Source: Thalassospira povalilytica (GTDB lineage Bacteria > Pseudomonadota > Alphaproteobacteria > Rhodospirillales > Thalassospiraceae). Taken from it: DNA of 64,000 bases. The stretch spans positions 62,001-126,000 of the forward strand of contig NZ_PGTS01000007.1 in NCBI RefSeq assembly GCF_002844235.1. The letters run 5' to 3'. The notes under the pieces are model-generated. The model was not told where the DNA came from and made no database searches. It saw only the letters and a list, made by a program, of their open reading frames with translations. The position numbers and the translations under genes are program-made. Positions 25,443-33,616 of the stretch are shown in pieces (the first letter of the stretch is position 1; every line of letters begins with the position of its first letter).

Positions 25443-26654
25443 ATGTCAGAAACGACACTTAAGGCCCGCCCGGACGTCCCGGGCTTTGACTTTGACAAGG
25501 GACCGGCGGCGATTACCGCGGTTCTGTTTGTTGTGGTCGGCATTGCCATTGCCCAGGCGGTGGATCTGCATCAGGCCGTGCTTTACGGTCTTGGCGGATT
25601 GCTGGGCATTTCACTTTATCATGCATCATTCGGTTTTACCGGCGGCTGGCGGCGTTTTTCGGTCGAGAAACGCGGACGGGCGATGCGCGCCCAGCTTTTG
25701 ATGATCGGGGTTGCGGCCGCGGCCTTTATTCCGATGCTGGCGCTGGGAAGCCCGCTTGGCAATCCGATTGTCGGGGCGGTGGCACCGGTGGGCACATCGG
25801 TGCTGGTCGGGGCCTTCATGTTTGGTCTTGGCATGCAGCTTGGCGGTGGATGCGGTTCGGGCACCCTGTTTACGGTTGGCGGTGGCAGTGCGCGTATGTT
25901 GCTGACGCTGGCCTTCTTTATTATCGGGGCGGTGATCGGAACGGCGCATTTGCCGATGTGGCTTGAACTGCCATCCTTGCCGCCGATGAGTGTCGGTCGT
26001 GAATTCGGTGTTGCGGGCGGCCTTGCCGTGACCTTTGGTGGTCTGGCGCTTGTCGCGCTGATGACGGTGATTGTTGAAAAGCGTGCCCATGGTTCGCTTG
26101 AAGCAACGCCCAAGGCGCCGCGTGCCGGTCTGGCGCGCCTGTTCCATGGTCCCTGGCCGCTGGTCTGGACCGGGTTGCTGTTGGCGGGGCTTAATATCGC
26201 GACCCTTCTGATTGCCGGTCATCCGTGGTCGATTACGTTCGGCTTTGGTCTTTGGGGGGCAAAGATCGCCCAGGGCATCGGTATTCCGGTTGAAACCTGG
26301 GAATTCTGGAACTGGGCGGGGCCTGCCAAGGCGCTTGGCAATTCGGTTCTCGAAGATAATACCTCGGTGATGAATTTCGGCATCGTGATCGGTGCGGCCT
26401 TTGCCGCGGCCCTTGCCGGAAAATTCGCGCCGAAGGTATCGGTGCCGATGGCGTCGCTTCTGGCGGCGGCAATTGGCGGACTTTTGATGGGCTATGGCGC
26501 GCGTCTGGCATTTGGTTGCAATATCGGTGCGTTCTTTAGCGGGATCGCATCGGGCAGCGTGCATGGATGGCTGTGGTTTGTTCTGGCCTTTGCGGGCAGT
26601 TGGGTCGGCATTGCGCTGCGTCCGGCATTTGGATTGGATGGATTCCGGAAATGA
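25443..26654 (+). CDS. YeeE/YedE family (TsuA-like) sulfur-compound transporter
   Basis: A 403-residue membrane protein with about nine or ten helices. The two half-repeats carry the family's key cysteines: Cys137 in LGMQLGGGCGSGTLFTVGG and Cys359 in GARLAFGCNIGAFFSGIASG. In TsuA these cysteines relay thiosulfate through the membrane. The downstream gene starts inside this stop codon (ATGA), and a rhodanese precedes it, so uptake and persulfide transfer appear linked. Thiosulfate as substrate is inferred; other members move selenium or unknown sulfur species. Confidence 0.88.
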   Translation: MSETTLKARPDVPGFDFDKGPAAITAVLFVVVGIAIAQAVDLHQAVLYGLGGLLGISLYHASFGFTGGWRRFSVEKRGRAMRAQLLMIGVAAAAFIPMLALGSPLGNPIVGAVAPVGTSVLVGAFMFGLGMQLGGGCGSGTLFTVGGGSARMLLTLAFFIIGAVIGTAHLPMWLELPSLPPMSVGREFGVAGGLAVTFGGLALVALMTVIVEKRAHGSLEATPKAPRAGLARLFHGPWPLVWTGLLLAGLNIATLLIAGHPWSITFGFGLWGAKIAQGIGIPVETWEFWNWAGPAKALGNSVLEDNTSVMNFGIVIGAAFAAALAGKFAPKVSVPMASLLAAAIGGLLMGYGARLAFGCNIGAFFSGIASGSVHGWLWFVLAFAGSWVGIALRPAFGLDGFRK

Positions 26655-27151
26655 GCGAGAAAAACACACTTCTTTTCGGTGCGGTCTTTTTAGCCGCGAC
26701 CGGTGCGGTTGCCCTTGATCATTACACCCATACGGCCAATGTCCCGGCAATCGCCAATCCGGCCCCGGCCAAGCGCCCGGCCGCCGGGGCAAACCCGTGC
26801 GCGGGAAATCCGTGTGCCGCCAATCCGTGTGGCGCGAATCCCTGTGGTGCCAATCCTTGTGGTGCGAACCCGTGCGGGGCAGGGTACAATCCGTGTGCGG
26901 CTAATCCATGTGCCGCAAGCCCGTGTGGTGCCAATCCCTGTGGGGCGGGCTATAACCCGTGCGCAGCGGCACCCTGTTCGGCAAACCCCTGTGCGGCAAG
27001 CCCGTGCAGCCCATGTGCCGCCAATCCGTGTGCTGCCTATAACCCATGTGCAGCCGTGCCGTGTGCGCCGGCCAGCAATCCCTGTGCTGCGGCCAATCCT
27101 TGTGCCGCATACAATCCGTGCGGTGCCGCGAACCCGTGTTCGGCCTATTGA
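26651..27151 (+). CDS. cysteine-rich Asn-Pro-Cys repeat protein of unknown function
   Basis: A 166-residue protein whose start overlaps the transporter stop (ATGA). Residues 7-22 form one hydrophobic segment (signal anchor or uncleaved signal; no lipobox). From residue 50 to 163 it is almost only Ala, Gly, Asn, Pro, Cys with some Tyr and Ser. It has 22 cysteines, every one preceded by proline: 17 NPC, three SPC, one APC and one VPC, mostly at five-residue spacing (NPCGA/NPCAA). No cysteine lies outside this array. Such a chain could bind soft metals or carry persulfide sulfur in the periplasm. I do not recognise an assigned function; the sulfur link is from operon context. Confidence 0.85.
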   Translation: MSEKNTLLFGAVFLAATGAVALDHYTHTANVPAIANPAPAKRPAAGANPCAGNPCAANPCGANPCGANPCGANPCGAGYNPCAANPCAASPCGANPCGAGYNPCAAAPCSANPCAASPCSPCAANPCAAYNPCAAVPCAPASNPCAAANPCAAYNPCGAANPCSAY

Positions 27152-27164
27152 TATTTTCTGTTTT

Positions 27165-27203
27165 CTAACCCTCTGGGAAGATCTATCGTTTCCAGAGGGT
27201 TAG
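27165..27203. promoter_or_regulatory. 12-bp perfect inverted repeat overlapping the HNH gene ribosome site
   Basis: CTAACCCTCTGG (27165-27176) and CCAGAGGGTTAG (27192-27203) form a 12-base stem with a 15-base loop. No T-run follows at once, so it is a poor terminator on the plus strand. The right arm runs into the AGGAG ribosome site of the HNH gene, so folding could limit its translation. Confidence 0.5.
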
Positions 27204-27214
27204 GAGAAATACTG

Positions 27215-28039
27215 TTGGCGAATAAAAAGTGGACCGATGAAGAGCGATACGCTGCTTTAAAGCTGTATTTTGAGCTCGACTTTGGTCAATTCCACGCGCG
27301 AAACAAGAATGTGATTGAGTTGGCGCAGGTTTTAGACCGCACGCCAGGTTCAATCGCCATGAAGCTTGGCAATTTTGCAAGCTTGGACCCGACACTTGAT
27401 CGTGGTGGGTTAAAGAATGTGAGCGCTGCTGACAGAGCGTTGATGGCGCGCTTTCACAATCAGCCTGCGCGAGTCATTGATGATATTGAACGGGCGGTCG
27501 ATAGAATTGAATATCGGTCTCTTTCCCTGCCTTCTGCAAATCCTGAAGATAATGTTCAAGACGGGATGCAAGATCAGCAAATCGGATTCGACATATCGGG
27601 GCGTCCTACAAGCGTTATGCGGGTTCGGGAAGAGCGGCTCAATCAAGGATTCTTTAGGCGAGCGGTTTTATCGGGCTACCATTTTCAATGCTGTGTGTGC
27701 GGCTTGAAGTTCGTGCGGTTGTTAGAGGCAGCGCATATTAAGCCGCATCACCAAGACGAAACTTTCAGACTAAGGCCCGACAACGGACTGTCTTTGTGCC
27801 GCAATCATCATAAGGCGTTTGATGAAGGTTATTGGACGCTTGGCGGTGACTTCGAGATCGAGCTTGATCCACGATTGCGCAAATTGGCCCGGCATGATGA
27901 AGCGATCAGTGATTTATTGATTGCGCATGAGGGCAAACAGATTCGCCAACCATTTCGCTATCTCCCTTTGAAGGAAGCAATTGATTGGCATAGAGAAAAT
28001 ACGTTTGCAAAGAATGAGCCGGTGTTGGGGAAGGGTTAA
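27215..28039 (+). CDS. HNH endonuclease
   Basis: A 274-residue protein starting at TTG 27215, with AGGAG (27202-27206) upstream. The N-terminal 65 residues form a small helical domain (KWTDEERYAALKLYFELDFG; RTPGSIAMKLGNFASLDP) seen in stand-alone bacterial HNH proteins. The nuclease domain is C-terminal: CCVCGLKFVRLLEAAHIKPH, then NGLSLCRNHHKAFDEGYWTL, giving the CxxC...H...N...H pattern of an HNH metal site. Codon use is AT-richer than the neighbours, so recent acquisition is likely. It may be a defence nuclease or a restriction remnant; no methylase is adjacent. Confidence 0.85.
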   Translation: MANKKWTDEERYAALKLYFELDFGQFHARNKNVIELAQVLDRTPGSIAMKLGNFASLDPTLDRGGLKNVSAADRALMARFHNQPARVIDDIERAVDRIEYRSLSLPSANPEDNVQDGMQDQQIGFDISGRPTSVMRVREERLNQGFFRRAVLSGYHFQCCVCGLKFVRLLEAAHIKPHHQDETFRLRPDNGLSLCRNHHKAFDEGYWTLGGDFEIELDPRLRKLARHDEAISDLLIAHEGKQIRQPFRYLPLKEAIDWHRENTFAKNEPVLGKG

Positions 28040-28374
28040 TCAAAAAGAGTGGCAAGTTTGTCCCTACGTCACGGGGGAGTTTCGAAGGTCTGGCGCGCAA
28101 TTCTGCCGGGCCTGTTTGCGTAAAACGCGGGGCTGTCACAAATATGGCGTTTGACAAGCCGGGCAAACTCTGCGCATGGTGTCGCAGAAATTTGATCGCT
28201 CCAGAAGCGTAGAGGGGACTGAAATCCCCCACTGTTGAGTGGTTGACCTAAGAACGCATTGAAGTGTCCAGCTACGCGGGTACTTCCTGAACTGCAAGGC
28301 GCAGACCTGATTACTACATTTCACCGGGCGTTGTCCCAGCTGTCTGCAGCCTCTAATTTACGAGTTACCCTTAT
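28040..28374. other. 335-bp region, probable long leader of the DEAD-box helicase gene
   Basis: No gene is seen. It includes a TTGACA at about 28151-28156 and a small GGGGA/TCCCC hairpin (28214-28229). Long structured leaders are common before cold-inducible helicase genes, so part of it may be an untranslated leader. Confidence 0.4.
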
Positions 28375-30207
28375 TTGACCCAGTTTTCCGAACTCGGCCT
28401 GGCCGAGCCGGTCCTTCGCGCATTGGCGCAAGAAGGCTATGACGCGCCGACACCCATTCAGGCGCAGTCCATCCCGTCCCTGCTTGAAGGTAAGGACCTG
28501 CTTGGTATCGCCCAGACCGGTACCGGCAAGACGGCAGCATTCGCGTTGCCGATTCTTGATCGACTTTCCAAAACCGAAGGCCGTACACCCAAAGGTGCCT
28601 GCCGTGTGCTGGTGCTTGCGCCGACGCGCGAGCTTGCCGCACAGATCGGTGACAGTTTCCGTGCCTATGGCCGTTTCCTGAATGTCCGTGTGGCTGTGGT
28701 TGTGGGCGGTGTTGCCCATGGTCCGCAGATCAAGGCAATTACGCCGGGCGTCGAAGTTCTGGTGGCGACACCGGGCCGTCTTCTTGACCATGTTGATAGT
28801 GGCAAGCTGACGCTTAAACATGTTGATGTGGTTGTGCTGGATGAAGCCGACCATATGCTTGATCTTGGCTTCTTGCCGCCGATCAAGCGCATCATCAAGA
28901 TGTTGCCGCGTGACCGTCAGAACCTGTTCTTCTCGGCGACCATGCCGACCCAGATCGGTCAGCTGGCTGGTGATATGCTGTCCGACCCGGTCAAGGTTTC
29001 CGTGACCCCGGTTGCAACCACCCAGGAACGTGTTGATCAGTCGGTTTACCTGATCGAGCGCACCCGCAAGCGTCAGCTTCTGGCAGAGCTTCTTGATAAT
29101 CCGGTCTTCAAGCGGACCCTGGTCTTTACGCGCACCAAGCGCGGTGCAGACCGTGTGGCCCGTCATCTTGAAGCCAATAAAATCAGTGCAGCCGCCATTC
29201 ATGGCAATAAAAGCCAGAACCAGCGCGAGCGCGCCCTGAACGCATTCAAGGATGGTCAGATCGGTGTGCTTGTCGCAACCGATATCGCCGCACGCGGTAT
29301 TGACGTTGATGGCGTGACCCATGTCGTGAATTTCGAGCTTCCCAATGTGCCGGAAAGCTATGTGCACCGTATTGGCCGTACGGCCCGTGGCGGTGCCAGC
29401 GGTACGGCGATTGCGTTCTGTGATGAAGAAGAACGCGGTCTTTTGCGCGATATCGAAAAAACCACCCGCCAGTCGATCCCGGTGATTGATCGCCGCGATG
29501 CCGAAGCTGCTGCCGAACAGGAAGCGCAATCGGCAGAAGCGCGTGAAGCCAACCGTGGCCGCCGTGCAAATGGTGGTGGTCAGGGGCGTTCTCAGGGCCG
29601 GGGACAGGGGCGCGGACCGAATGGTCAGGCCCGTGGCAATGGTCGTGGCAACGGCAACGGTAATGCCGGTCGTGGTCAGGGTGGCAATGGCCGCCGTGAT
29701 GGCGACGCAAACCGTGCAGCCGCCGGCAACCGTCCGGAGCGTTCCAATGATCGCCCGGTACGCCAGTCGTCGCAGCGTCGTGACGGGGAAGGCAATGCCA
29801 GCGCCGCACAGGCAGAGGTGAGCCCGGCACTCGAAAAATCCAGAAGCCGTTACAAGGGCGGGATCAAATCCGGCCCGACCAACGGTCGCGGGAGCGGCCC
29901 GGCAGGCAATGCCGGTTCGTCCGATGGGCGCAAGCGCCCGGTCAAGCGTGTTGATTCCGATGGAAACCGCCGCGACCGTGCACAGGGCGACAATTCAATT
30001 TCTTCCGGTCTTTCCTTTATGGGCAGTACCGAGGAACGCCGCGCGAAAGGCAACGGGGGCAATGGTGCCCGCAATGCCAAACCGCAAGGCAAGCGCGGCG
30101 GTGCGAACCGCAATCGCAATCCACGTGGCCCACAATCTGGCGGGCAGCCAGGGGGTGGTGGCCGCAACACATCTTCGAACAATCAGAGAAGACGCGACCG
30201 CGCCTGA
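28375..30207 (+). CDS. DEAD-box ATP-dependent RNA helicase (RhlE-type) with long RG/GN-rich tail
   Basis: A 610-residue helicase from TTG 28375, giving the usual N-terminus (MTQFSELGLAEPVLRALA). The motifs are all present: Q-motif PTPIQAQSIP, Walker A AQTGTGKT (47-54), PTRELAAQ, TPGRLLDH, VLDEADHMLD, FSATMP, VFTRTKRGAD, ATDIAARGID and HRIGRTARGG. From about residue 380 the rest is basic, disordered and rich in Gly, Arg, Asn and Gln, as in RNA-binding tails. It would remodel RNA structure in ribosome assembly or mRNA decay. The cold-shock gene follows 79 bases later, so a cold-adaptation role is plausible. Confidence 0.92.
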   Translation: MTQFSELGLAEPVLRALAQEGYDAPTPIQAQSIPSLLEGKDLLGIAQTGTGKTAAFALPILDRLSKTEGRTPKGACRVLVLAPTRELAAQIGDSFRAYGRFLNVRVAVVVGGVAHGPQIKAITPGVEVLVATPGRLLDHVDSGKLTLKHVDVVVLDEADHMLDLGFLPPIKRIIKMLPRDRQNLFFSATMPTQIGQLAGDMLSDPVKVSVTPVATTQERVDQSVYLIERTRKRQLLAELLDNPVFKRTLVFTRTKRGADRVARHLEANKISAAAIHGNKSQNQRERALNAFKDGQIGVLVATDIAARGIDVDGVTHVVNFELPNVPESYVHRIGRTARGGASGTAIAFCDEEERGLLRDIEKTTRQSIPVIDRRDAEAAAEQEAQSAEAREANRGRRANGGGQGRSQGRGQGRGPNGQARGNGRGNGNGNAGRGQGGNGRRDGDANRAAAGNRPERSNDRPVRQSSQRRDGEGNASAAQAEVSPALEKSRSRYKGGIKSGPTNGRGSGPAGNAGSSDGRKRPVKRVDSDGNRRDRAQGDNSISSGLSFMGSTEERRAKGNGGNGARNAKPQGKRGGANRNRNPRGPQSGGQPGGGGRNTSSNNQRRRDRA

Positions 30208-30286
30208 TCTGATTGTCGATCCAAAATAGGCGCGCCCAGTCGGGGCGTGTCGTAACGCCACTCAATACTCGATAGGAGATCTAAAG

Positions 30287-30496
30287 ATGGCAACTGGTAC
30301 CGTTAAATGGTTCAACGCAACTAAAGGTTTTGGTTTCATTCAGCCGGACGAAGGCGGAAATGACGTATTCCTGCACATCAGCGCTGTTGAGCGCGCTGGC
30401 ATGGGTCACCCGCAGGAAGGCGACAAAATCAACTACGAACTGCGCACCGATTCCCGTTCGGGTCGCGTTTCGGCTGACGACCTGTCGGCTGCCTAA
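30287..30496 (+). CDS. cspA: cold-shock protein, CspA family
   Basis: A 69-residue single OB-fold protein. RNP1 (KGFGFIQP) and RNP2 (VFLHISAV) are intact, and MATGTVKWFNATKGFGFI is the standard start. GGAG lies upstream. It binds single-stranded RNA or DNA and melts RNA secondary structure, complementing the helicase upstream. A strong terminator follows. Codon choice is near optimal, suggesting high expression. Confidence 0.95.
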   Translation: MATGTVKWFNATKGFGFIQPDEGGNDVFLHISAVERAGMGHPQEGDKINYELRTDSRSGRVSADDLSAA

Positions 30497-30535
30497 TTCG
30501 GTTTGTCCTTCCTTGTGAAGGGCACCGCGTTAATG

Positions 30536-30570
30536 AAACCCCCATCTGCGCAAGCGGGTGGGGGTTTTGT
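30536..30570 (+). terminator. Rho-independent terminator after cspA
   Basis: AAACCCCCA (30536-30544) pairs with TGGGGGTTT (30559-30567); an inner GC-rich loop and a T-rich tail follow. Confidence 0.75.
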
Positions 30571-30587
30571 TTTGCCCGGAATTCGGA

Positions 30588-31265
30588 TCAGGGGCGCAAA
30601 AAGGCGATCTTGGCCCGGGTCGCGGCACTGAGAACATGGAAATGCATGGCGTCGCGGGCGCCAGACGGGTTGTGTTCGCGGACATAGCGCAAAACCTGTT
30701 CATGTTCGGCCAGCGGGGCGGCAATCGCCTTGGCATTGGCAAAGGGCAGCATCTGGTTTTCATGGATGGTTTGGGCCGCAGGGTGCATGGCCTTGGCAAA
30801 CATCGGGTTGCCCGATGCCAGCAGCAATATCTCATGAAAGTCTGTATCAGCCATGGCCGCGGCAATCAGGTCGTCCTGTTCAAGGGCGGTGCGCATGTCG
30901 GTGATGCTGGTTTCAAGGGCGTCAAGATGATCCTTGCTGCGCATTTGTGCGGCCAGACCCGCCACATAAGGTTCGATTGCCAGTCGGAACTGATAGACCT
31001 GACCGGCCTGGCGGTTGCGGTCCTGATCAAGGGGTGTCTGATGGTGACGATCGGCAATGTATACACCCTTGCCAGCATGAATATGGACCATCCCCAAAGC
31101 TTCGAGGGTGGCCAGGGCTTCGCGCAGGCTGGTGCGGCTGATGCCCAGTTCGGTTGCCAGAACACGTTGGGCCGGTAACGAGTCACCTGCTTTCAGATCA
31201 TTGTTTTTAATCAGGTTTCGTATGTCCCGCGCGGCGCGTTCCGGGGCGGTTTCGCTGCGTGCCAT
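30588..31265 (-). CDS. GntR-family (FadR subfamily) transcriptional regulator
   Basis: A 225-residue regulator. The winged helix is at residues 1-75 (GDSLPAQRVLATELGISRTS; LREALATLEALGMVHIHAGK) and the all-helical FCD ligand domain follows, with metal-type ligands in MADTDFHEILLLASGN and HPAAQTIHEN. It starts ATG 31265 with AGGAA upstream. It is divergent from a polar amino-acid ABC operon, and a palindrome matching the FadR-type operator sits right in front of its start, so it probably represses that operon and itself. Confidence 0.9.
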   Translation of the reverse strand: MARSETAPERAARDIRNLIKNNDLKAGDSLPAQRVLATELGISRTSLREALATLEALGMVHIHAGKGVYIADRHHQTPLDQDRNRQAGQVYQFRLAIEPYVAGLAAQMRSKDHLDALETSITDMRTALEQDDLIAAAMADTDFHEILLLASGNPMFAKAMHPAAQTIHENQMLPFANAKAIAAPLAEHEQVLRYVREHNPSGARDAMHFHVLSAATRAKIAFLRP

Positions 31266-31280
31266 CTGTTGTTCCTGTTG

Positions 31281-31293
31281 CTGGTCAGACCAG
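31281..31293. promoter_or_regulatory. FadR-type operator CTGGTCAGACCAG
   Basis: A perfect 13-base palindrome containing TGGTCAGACCA, which fits the TxGTxxxACxA pattern of FadR-subfamily GntR regulators. It lies 15 bases upstream of the regulator start, in the divergent promoter shared with the ABC transporter. Confidence 0.65.
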
Positions 31294-31476
31294 TTTAATA
31301 GTTTTTGATATTCGAAAGTGGCCGGTTTTTCGGGGTTTAGGATTGATCTGATATTGAATTTACGCTGAAGAAAAAATTATTCATAGACAAAAGATCAAAA
31401 AATGTGCAGCGTCAGTATCAGGTTAAAAATAGTGCATAACAAATCCAGAAAATCACAGACAGACGGGTAGAGGCTT

Positions 31477-32259
31477 ATGAAACAGTTTTTCAAAACCGCG
31501 ATTGCAGCCGTTGCGATCCTGACCGCGCCGCTTGGTGCGGCGTCGGCAGGCGCGCTTGACAGCATTGCCGAGGCCGGGGTTCTCAAGGTTGCAGTCCCAC
31601 AGGATTTCCCGCCATTCGGATCGGTTGGTACTGACATGCAGCCCAAGGGCTATGACATTGATATGGCGGCCCTGATCGCCGAAGATCTTGGTGTGAAGCT
31701 TGAACTGGTGCCGGTGACGTCGGCCAACCGCATTCCGTATCTGACCACCGGCAAGGTCGATCTGGTGATTTCCAGCCTTGGCAAAAACCCGGACCGCGAA
31801 AAGGTGATCGATTTCAGCGCACCTTATGCCCCGTTCTATAACGGCGTTTTCGGGCCTGCTGATTTCTCGGTCGAGAAGGCCGATGATCTTTCGGGCATGT
31901 CGGTCGGTGTGACCCGCGGGGCGATCGAGGATCTTGAACTGACCAAGATTGCGCCGGCTGATGTTGATATCAAACGCTATGAAGACAATAACGGCACGAT
32001 TTCGGCATTCCTTTCGGGTCAGGTTGATCTGATTGCAACCGGCAACGTTACCGCCGCTGCGATCATTGAACGCAACCCGCCGCGCAAGCCGGAACCGAAA
32101 TTCCTGATCAAAAACTCGCCCTGCTATGTCGGTCTGAACAAGGACGAGCCGGAATTCATGGCCAAGGTCAACGAGATCATTGCCGCATCGATGGCCGATG
32201 GCCGTTTGAATGCGATTGCCGAAAAGTGGCTTGGCATTCCGCTTCCGGAAAAGCTCTGA
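31477..32259 (+). CDS. amino-acid ABC transporter substrate-binding protein (PAAT family)
   Basis: A 260-residue periplasmic binding protein. The signal peptide is MKQFFKTAIAAVAILTAPLG, with cleavage near ASA/AGA. The SBP_bac_3 fold shows AGVLKVAVPQDFPPFGSVG, MQPKGYDIDMAALIAEDLG and NRIPYLTTGKVDLVISSLGK, which are typical of polar amino-acid binders. It is first in a four-gene operon with two permeases and an ATPase. The substrate could be an amino acid or a derivative; GntR control favours a catabolic substrate. Confidence 0.9.
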   Translation: MKQFFKTAIAAVAILTAPLGAASAGALDSIAEAGVLKVAVPQDFPPFGSVGTDMQPKGYDIDMAALIAEDLGVKLELVPVTSANRIPYLTTGKVDLVISSLGKNPDREKVIDFSAPYAPFYNGVFGPADFSVEKADDLSGMSVGVTRGAIEDLELTKIAPADVDIKRYEDNNGTISAFLSGQVDLIATGNVTAAAIIERNPPRKPEPKFLIKNSPCYVGLNKDEPEFMAKVNEIIAASMADGRLNAIAEKWLGIPLPEKL

Positions 32260-32298
32260 GCAATTTCAAGCCACACCTGACGGGATCGTTGCAGATCA

Positions 32299-32970
32299 AT
32301 GGCATATAAATTCGACTTTGGCGCGATCGTGCCGCATTGGGAACTTCTGGTCGACGGGATGATCCTGACGACAGAATTGACAGTGATCGGTGCTGTTGTC
32401 GGCGTCGGATTGGGGATCATGGGGGCGTGGGCGCGGGCGTCGCGCGCCCCGGTGATCAGCCAGATTGTCGGTGTCTATGTCGAACTGATCCGCAATACCC
32501 CGTTTCTGGTGCAGCTGTTTTTCATCTTTTTCGGGCTTCCGGCCCTTGGCGTGAAGCTTTCCGAATTTCAGGCCGCCGTATTGGCGATGATCGTCAATCT
32601 TGGGGCCTATTCCACCGAAATCATCCGGGCGGGTATCCTTGCCATTCCGCAAGGTCAGATCGAGGCGGCCCAAAGCCTTGCCATGAACCGCGTGCAGATT
32701 TTCCGTTATGTGGTTTTGCTTCCGGCACTCAAGAAAATCTGGCCCGCTCTTTCAAGTCAGATCGTGATTGTGATGCTGGGATCGTCGGTCTGTTCGCAGA
32801 TTGCAGCCGAGGAGCTGACATTCGGGGCGAACTATATTCAGGCAATCAATTTCCGGGCCTTTGAAGTCTATTTCGTGGTGACGGGGCTTTATCTTGCGAT
32901 GTCGATCCTGCTTCGGATGGGGTTGAAAGTTTTGGGCAATTTCCTGTTTGAACGGCGGCGTCATGTCTGA
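32299..32970 (+). CDS. amino-acid ABC transporter permease (HisMQ type), first
   Basis: A 223-residue inner-membrane permease with five or so helices. The His/Glu/Gln permease signature region is visible in VELIRNTPFLVQLFFIFFGLP, and the EAA loop with SLAMNRVQIFRYVVLLPALK contacts the ATPase. It lies 39 bases after the binding protein and overlaps the second permease by eight bases. Two different permeases would form a heterodimeric channel. Confidence 0.9.
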   Translation: MAYKFDFGAIVPHWELLVDGMILTTELTVIGAVVGVGLGIMGAWARASRAPVISQIVGVYVELIRNTPFLVQLFFIFFGLPALGVKLSEFQAAVLAMIVNLGAYSTEIIRAGILAIPQGQIEAAQSLAMNRVQIFRYVVLLPALKKIWPALSSQIVIVMLGSSVCSQIAAEELTFGANYIQAINFRAFEVYFVVTGLYLAMSILLRMGLKVLGNFLFERRRHV

Positions 32971-33616
32971 ATTTTCCCTGTGGGACATTGTTTATAACCT
33001 GCTGCTTGCGGCGCGCTGGACGGTGTTGCTATCCCTGACCGCGTTCGTTCTTGGCGGGATTGTCGGGCTGTTGCTTTTGATGGTGCGCACGGCGGGCAAT
33101 CCGTGGGTCGTGCGGTTTGTACGCGGCTATGTCGAACTGTTTCAGGGCACCCCGCTTTTGATGCAGCTTTTCATCGTGTTCTTTGGCTTGCCGCTGATCG
33201 GGCTTGATGTATCGCCCTGGGTGGCCGCGACATTCGGGTTAACACTGTTTACCAGTGCGTTCCTGACCGAGATCTGGCGCGGATGCGTTGAATCGGTTGG
33301 CCGGGGCCAGTGGGAAGCATCGGCCAGCCTTGGCATGAATTTCACCCAGCAGATGCGCTATATCGTCTTGCCGCAGGCGCTTCGCATTGCCATTCCGCCG
33401 ACGGTCGGTTTTTCGGTCCAGGTCGTCAAGGGAACGGCCGTGGCATCGATTATAGGTTTTGTCGAACTGACCAAGGCCGGGACCATGATCACCAATGCGA
33501 CCTATGCGCCATTTACGGTCTATGGCTGTGTCGCGGTGATGTATTTCCTGATTTGTTATCCGCTGTCGCTGTTTGCCCGTCATCTGGAAGGAAAGTTCCG
33601 CAATGTCGCTCGTTGA
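32963..33616 (+). CDS. amino-acid ABC transporter permease (HisMQ type), second
   Basis: A 217-residue permease from ATG 32963. It carries the same landmarks as its neighbour: RGYVELFQGTPLLMQLFIVFFG and the EAA loop ASLGMNFTQQMRYIVLPQALR. It overlaps the first permease by eight bases and the ATPase gene by 14, so the three are translationally coupled. A start at 32948 would add five residues but lacks a better ribosome site. Confidence 0.9.
   Translation: MSEFSLWDIVYNLLLAARWTVLLSLTAFVLGGIVGLLLLMVRTAGNPWVVRFVRGYVELFQGTPLLMQLFIVFFGLPLIGLDVSPWVAATFGLTLFTSAFLTEIWRGCVESVGRGQWEASASLGMNFTQQMRYIVLPQALRIAIPPTVGFSVQVVKGTAVASIIGFVELTKAGTMITNATYAPFTVYGCVAVMYFLICYPLSLFARHLEGKFRNVAR

Noticed and set aside
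26790-27140. Regularly spaced repeat that looks CRISPR-like
   Set aside because: The period is short, with no unique spacers, and it is the coding repeat of the NPC protein in frame.
28040-28374. tRNA or known small RNA gene in the helicase leader
   Set aside because: No cloverleaf or T-arm sequence could be traced; only short hairpins were found.
28321-29529. 402-codon minus-strand open frame opposite the helicase
   Set aside because: Antisense of conserved helicase motifs; the product is composed of His/Gly/Arg-rich filler.
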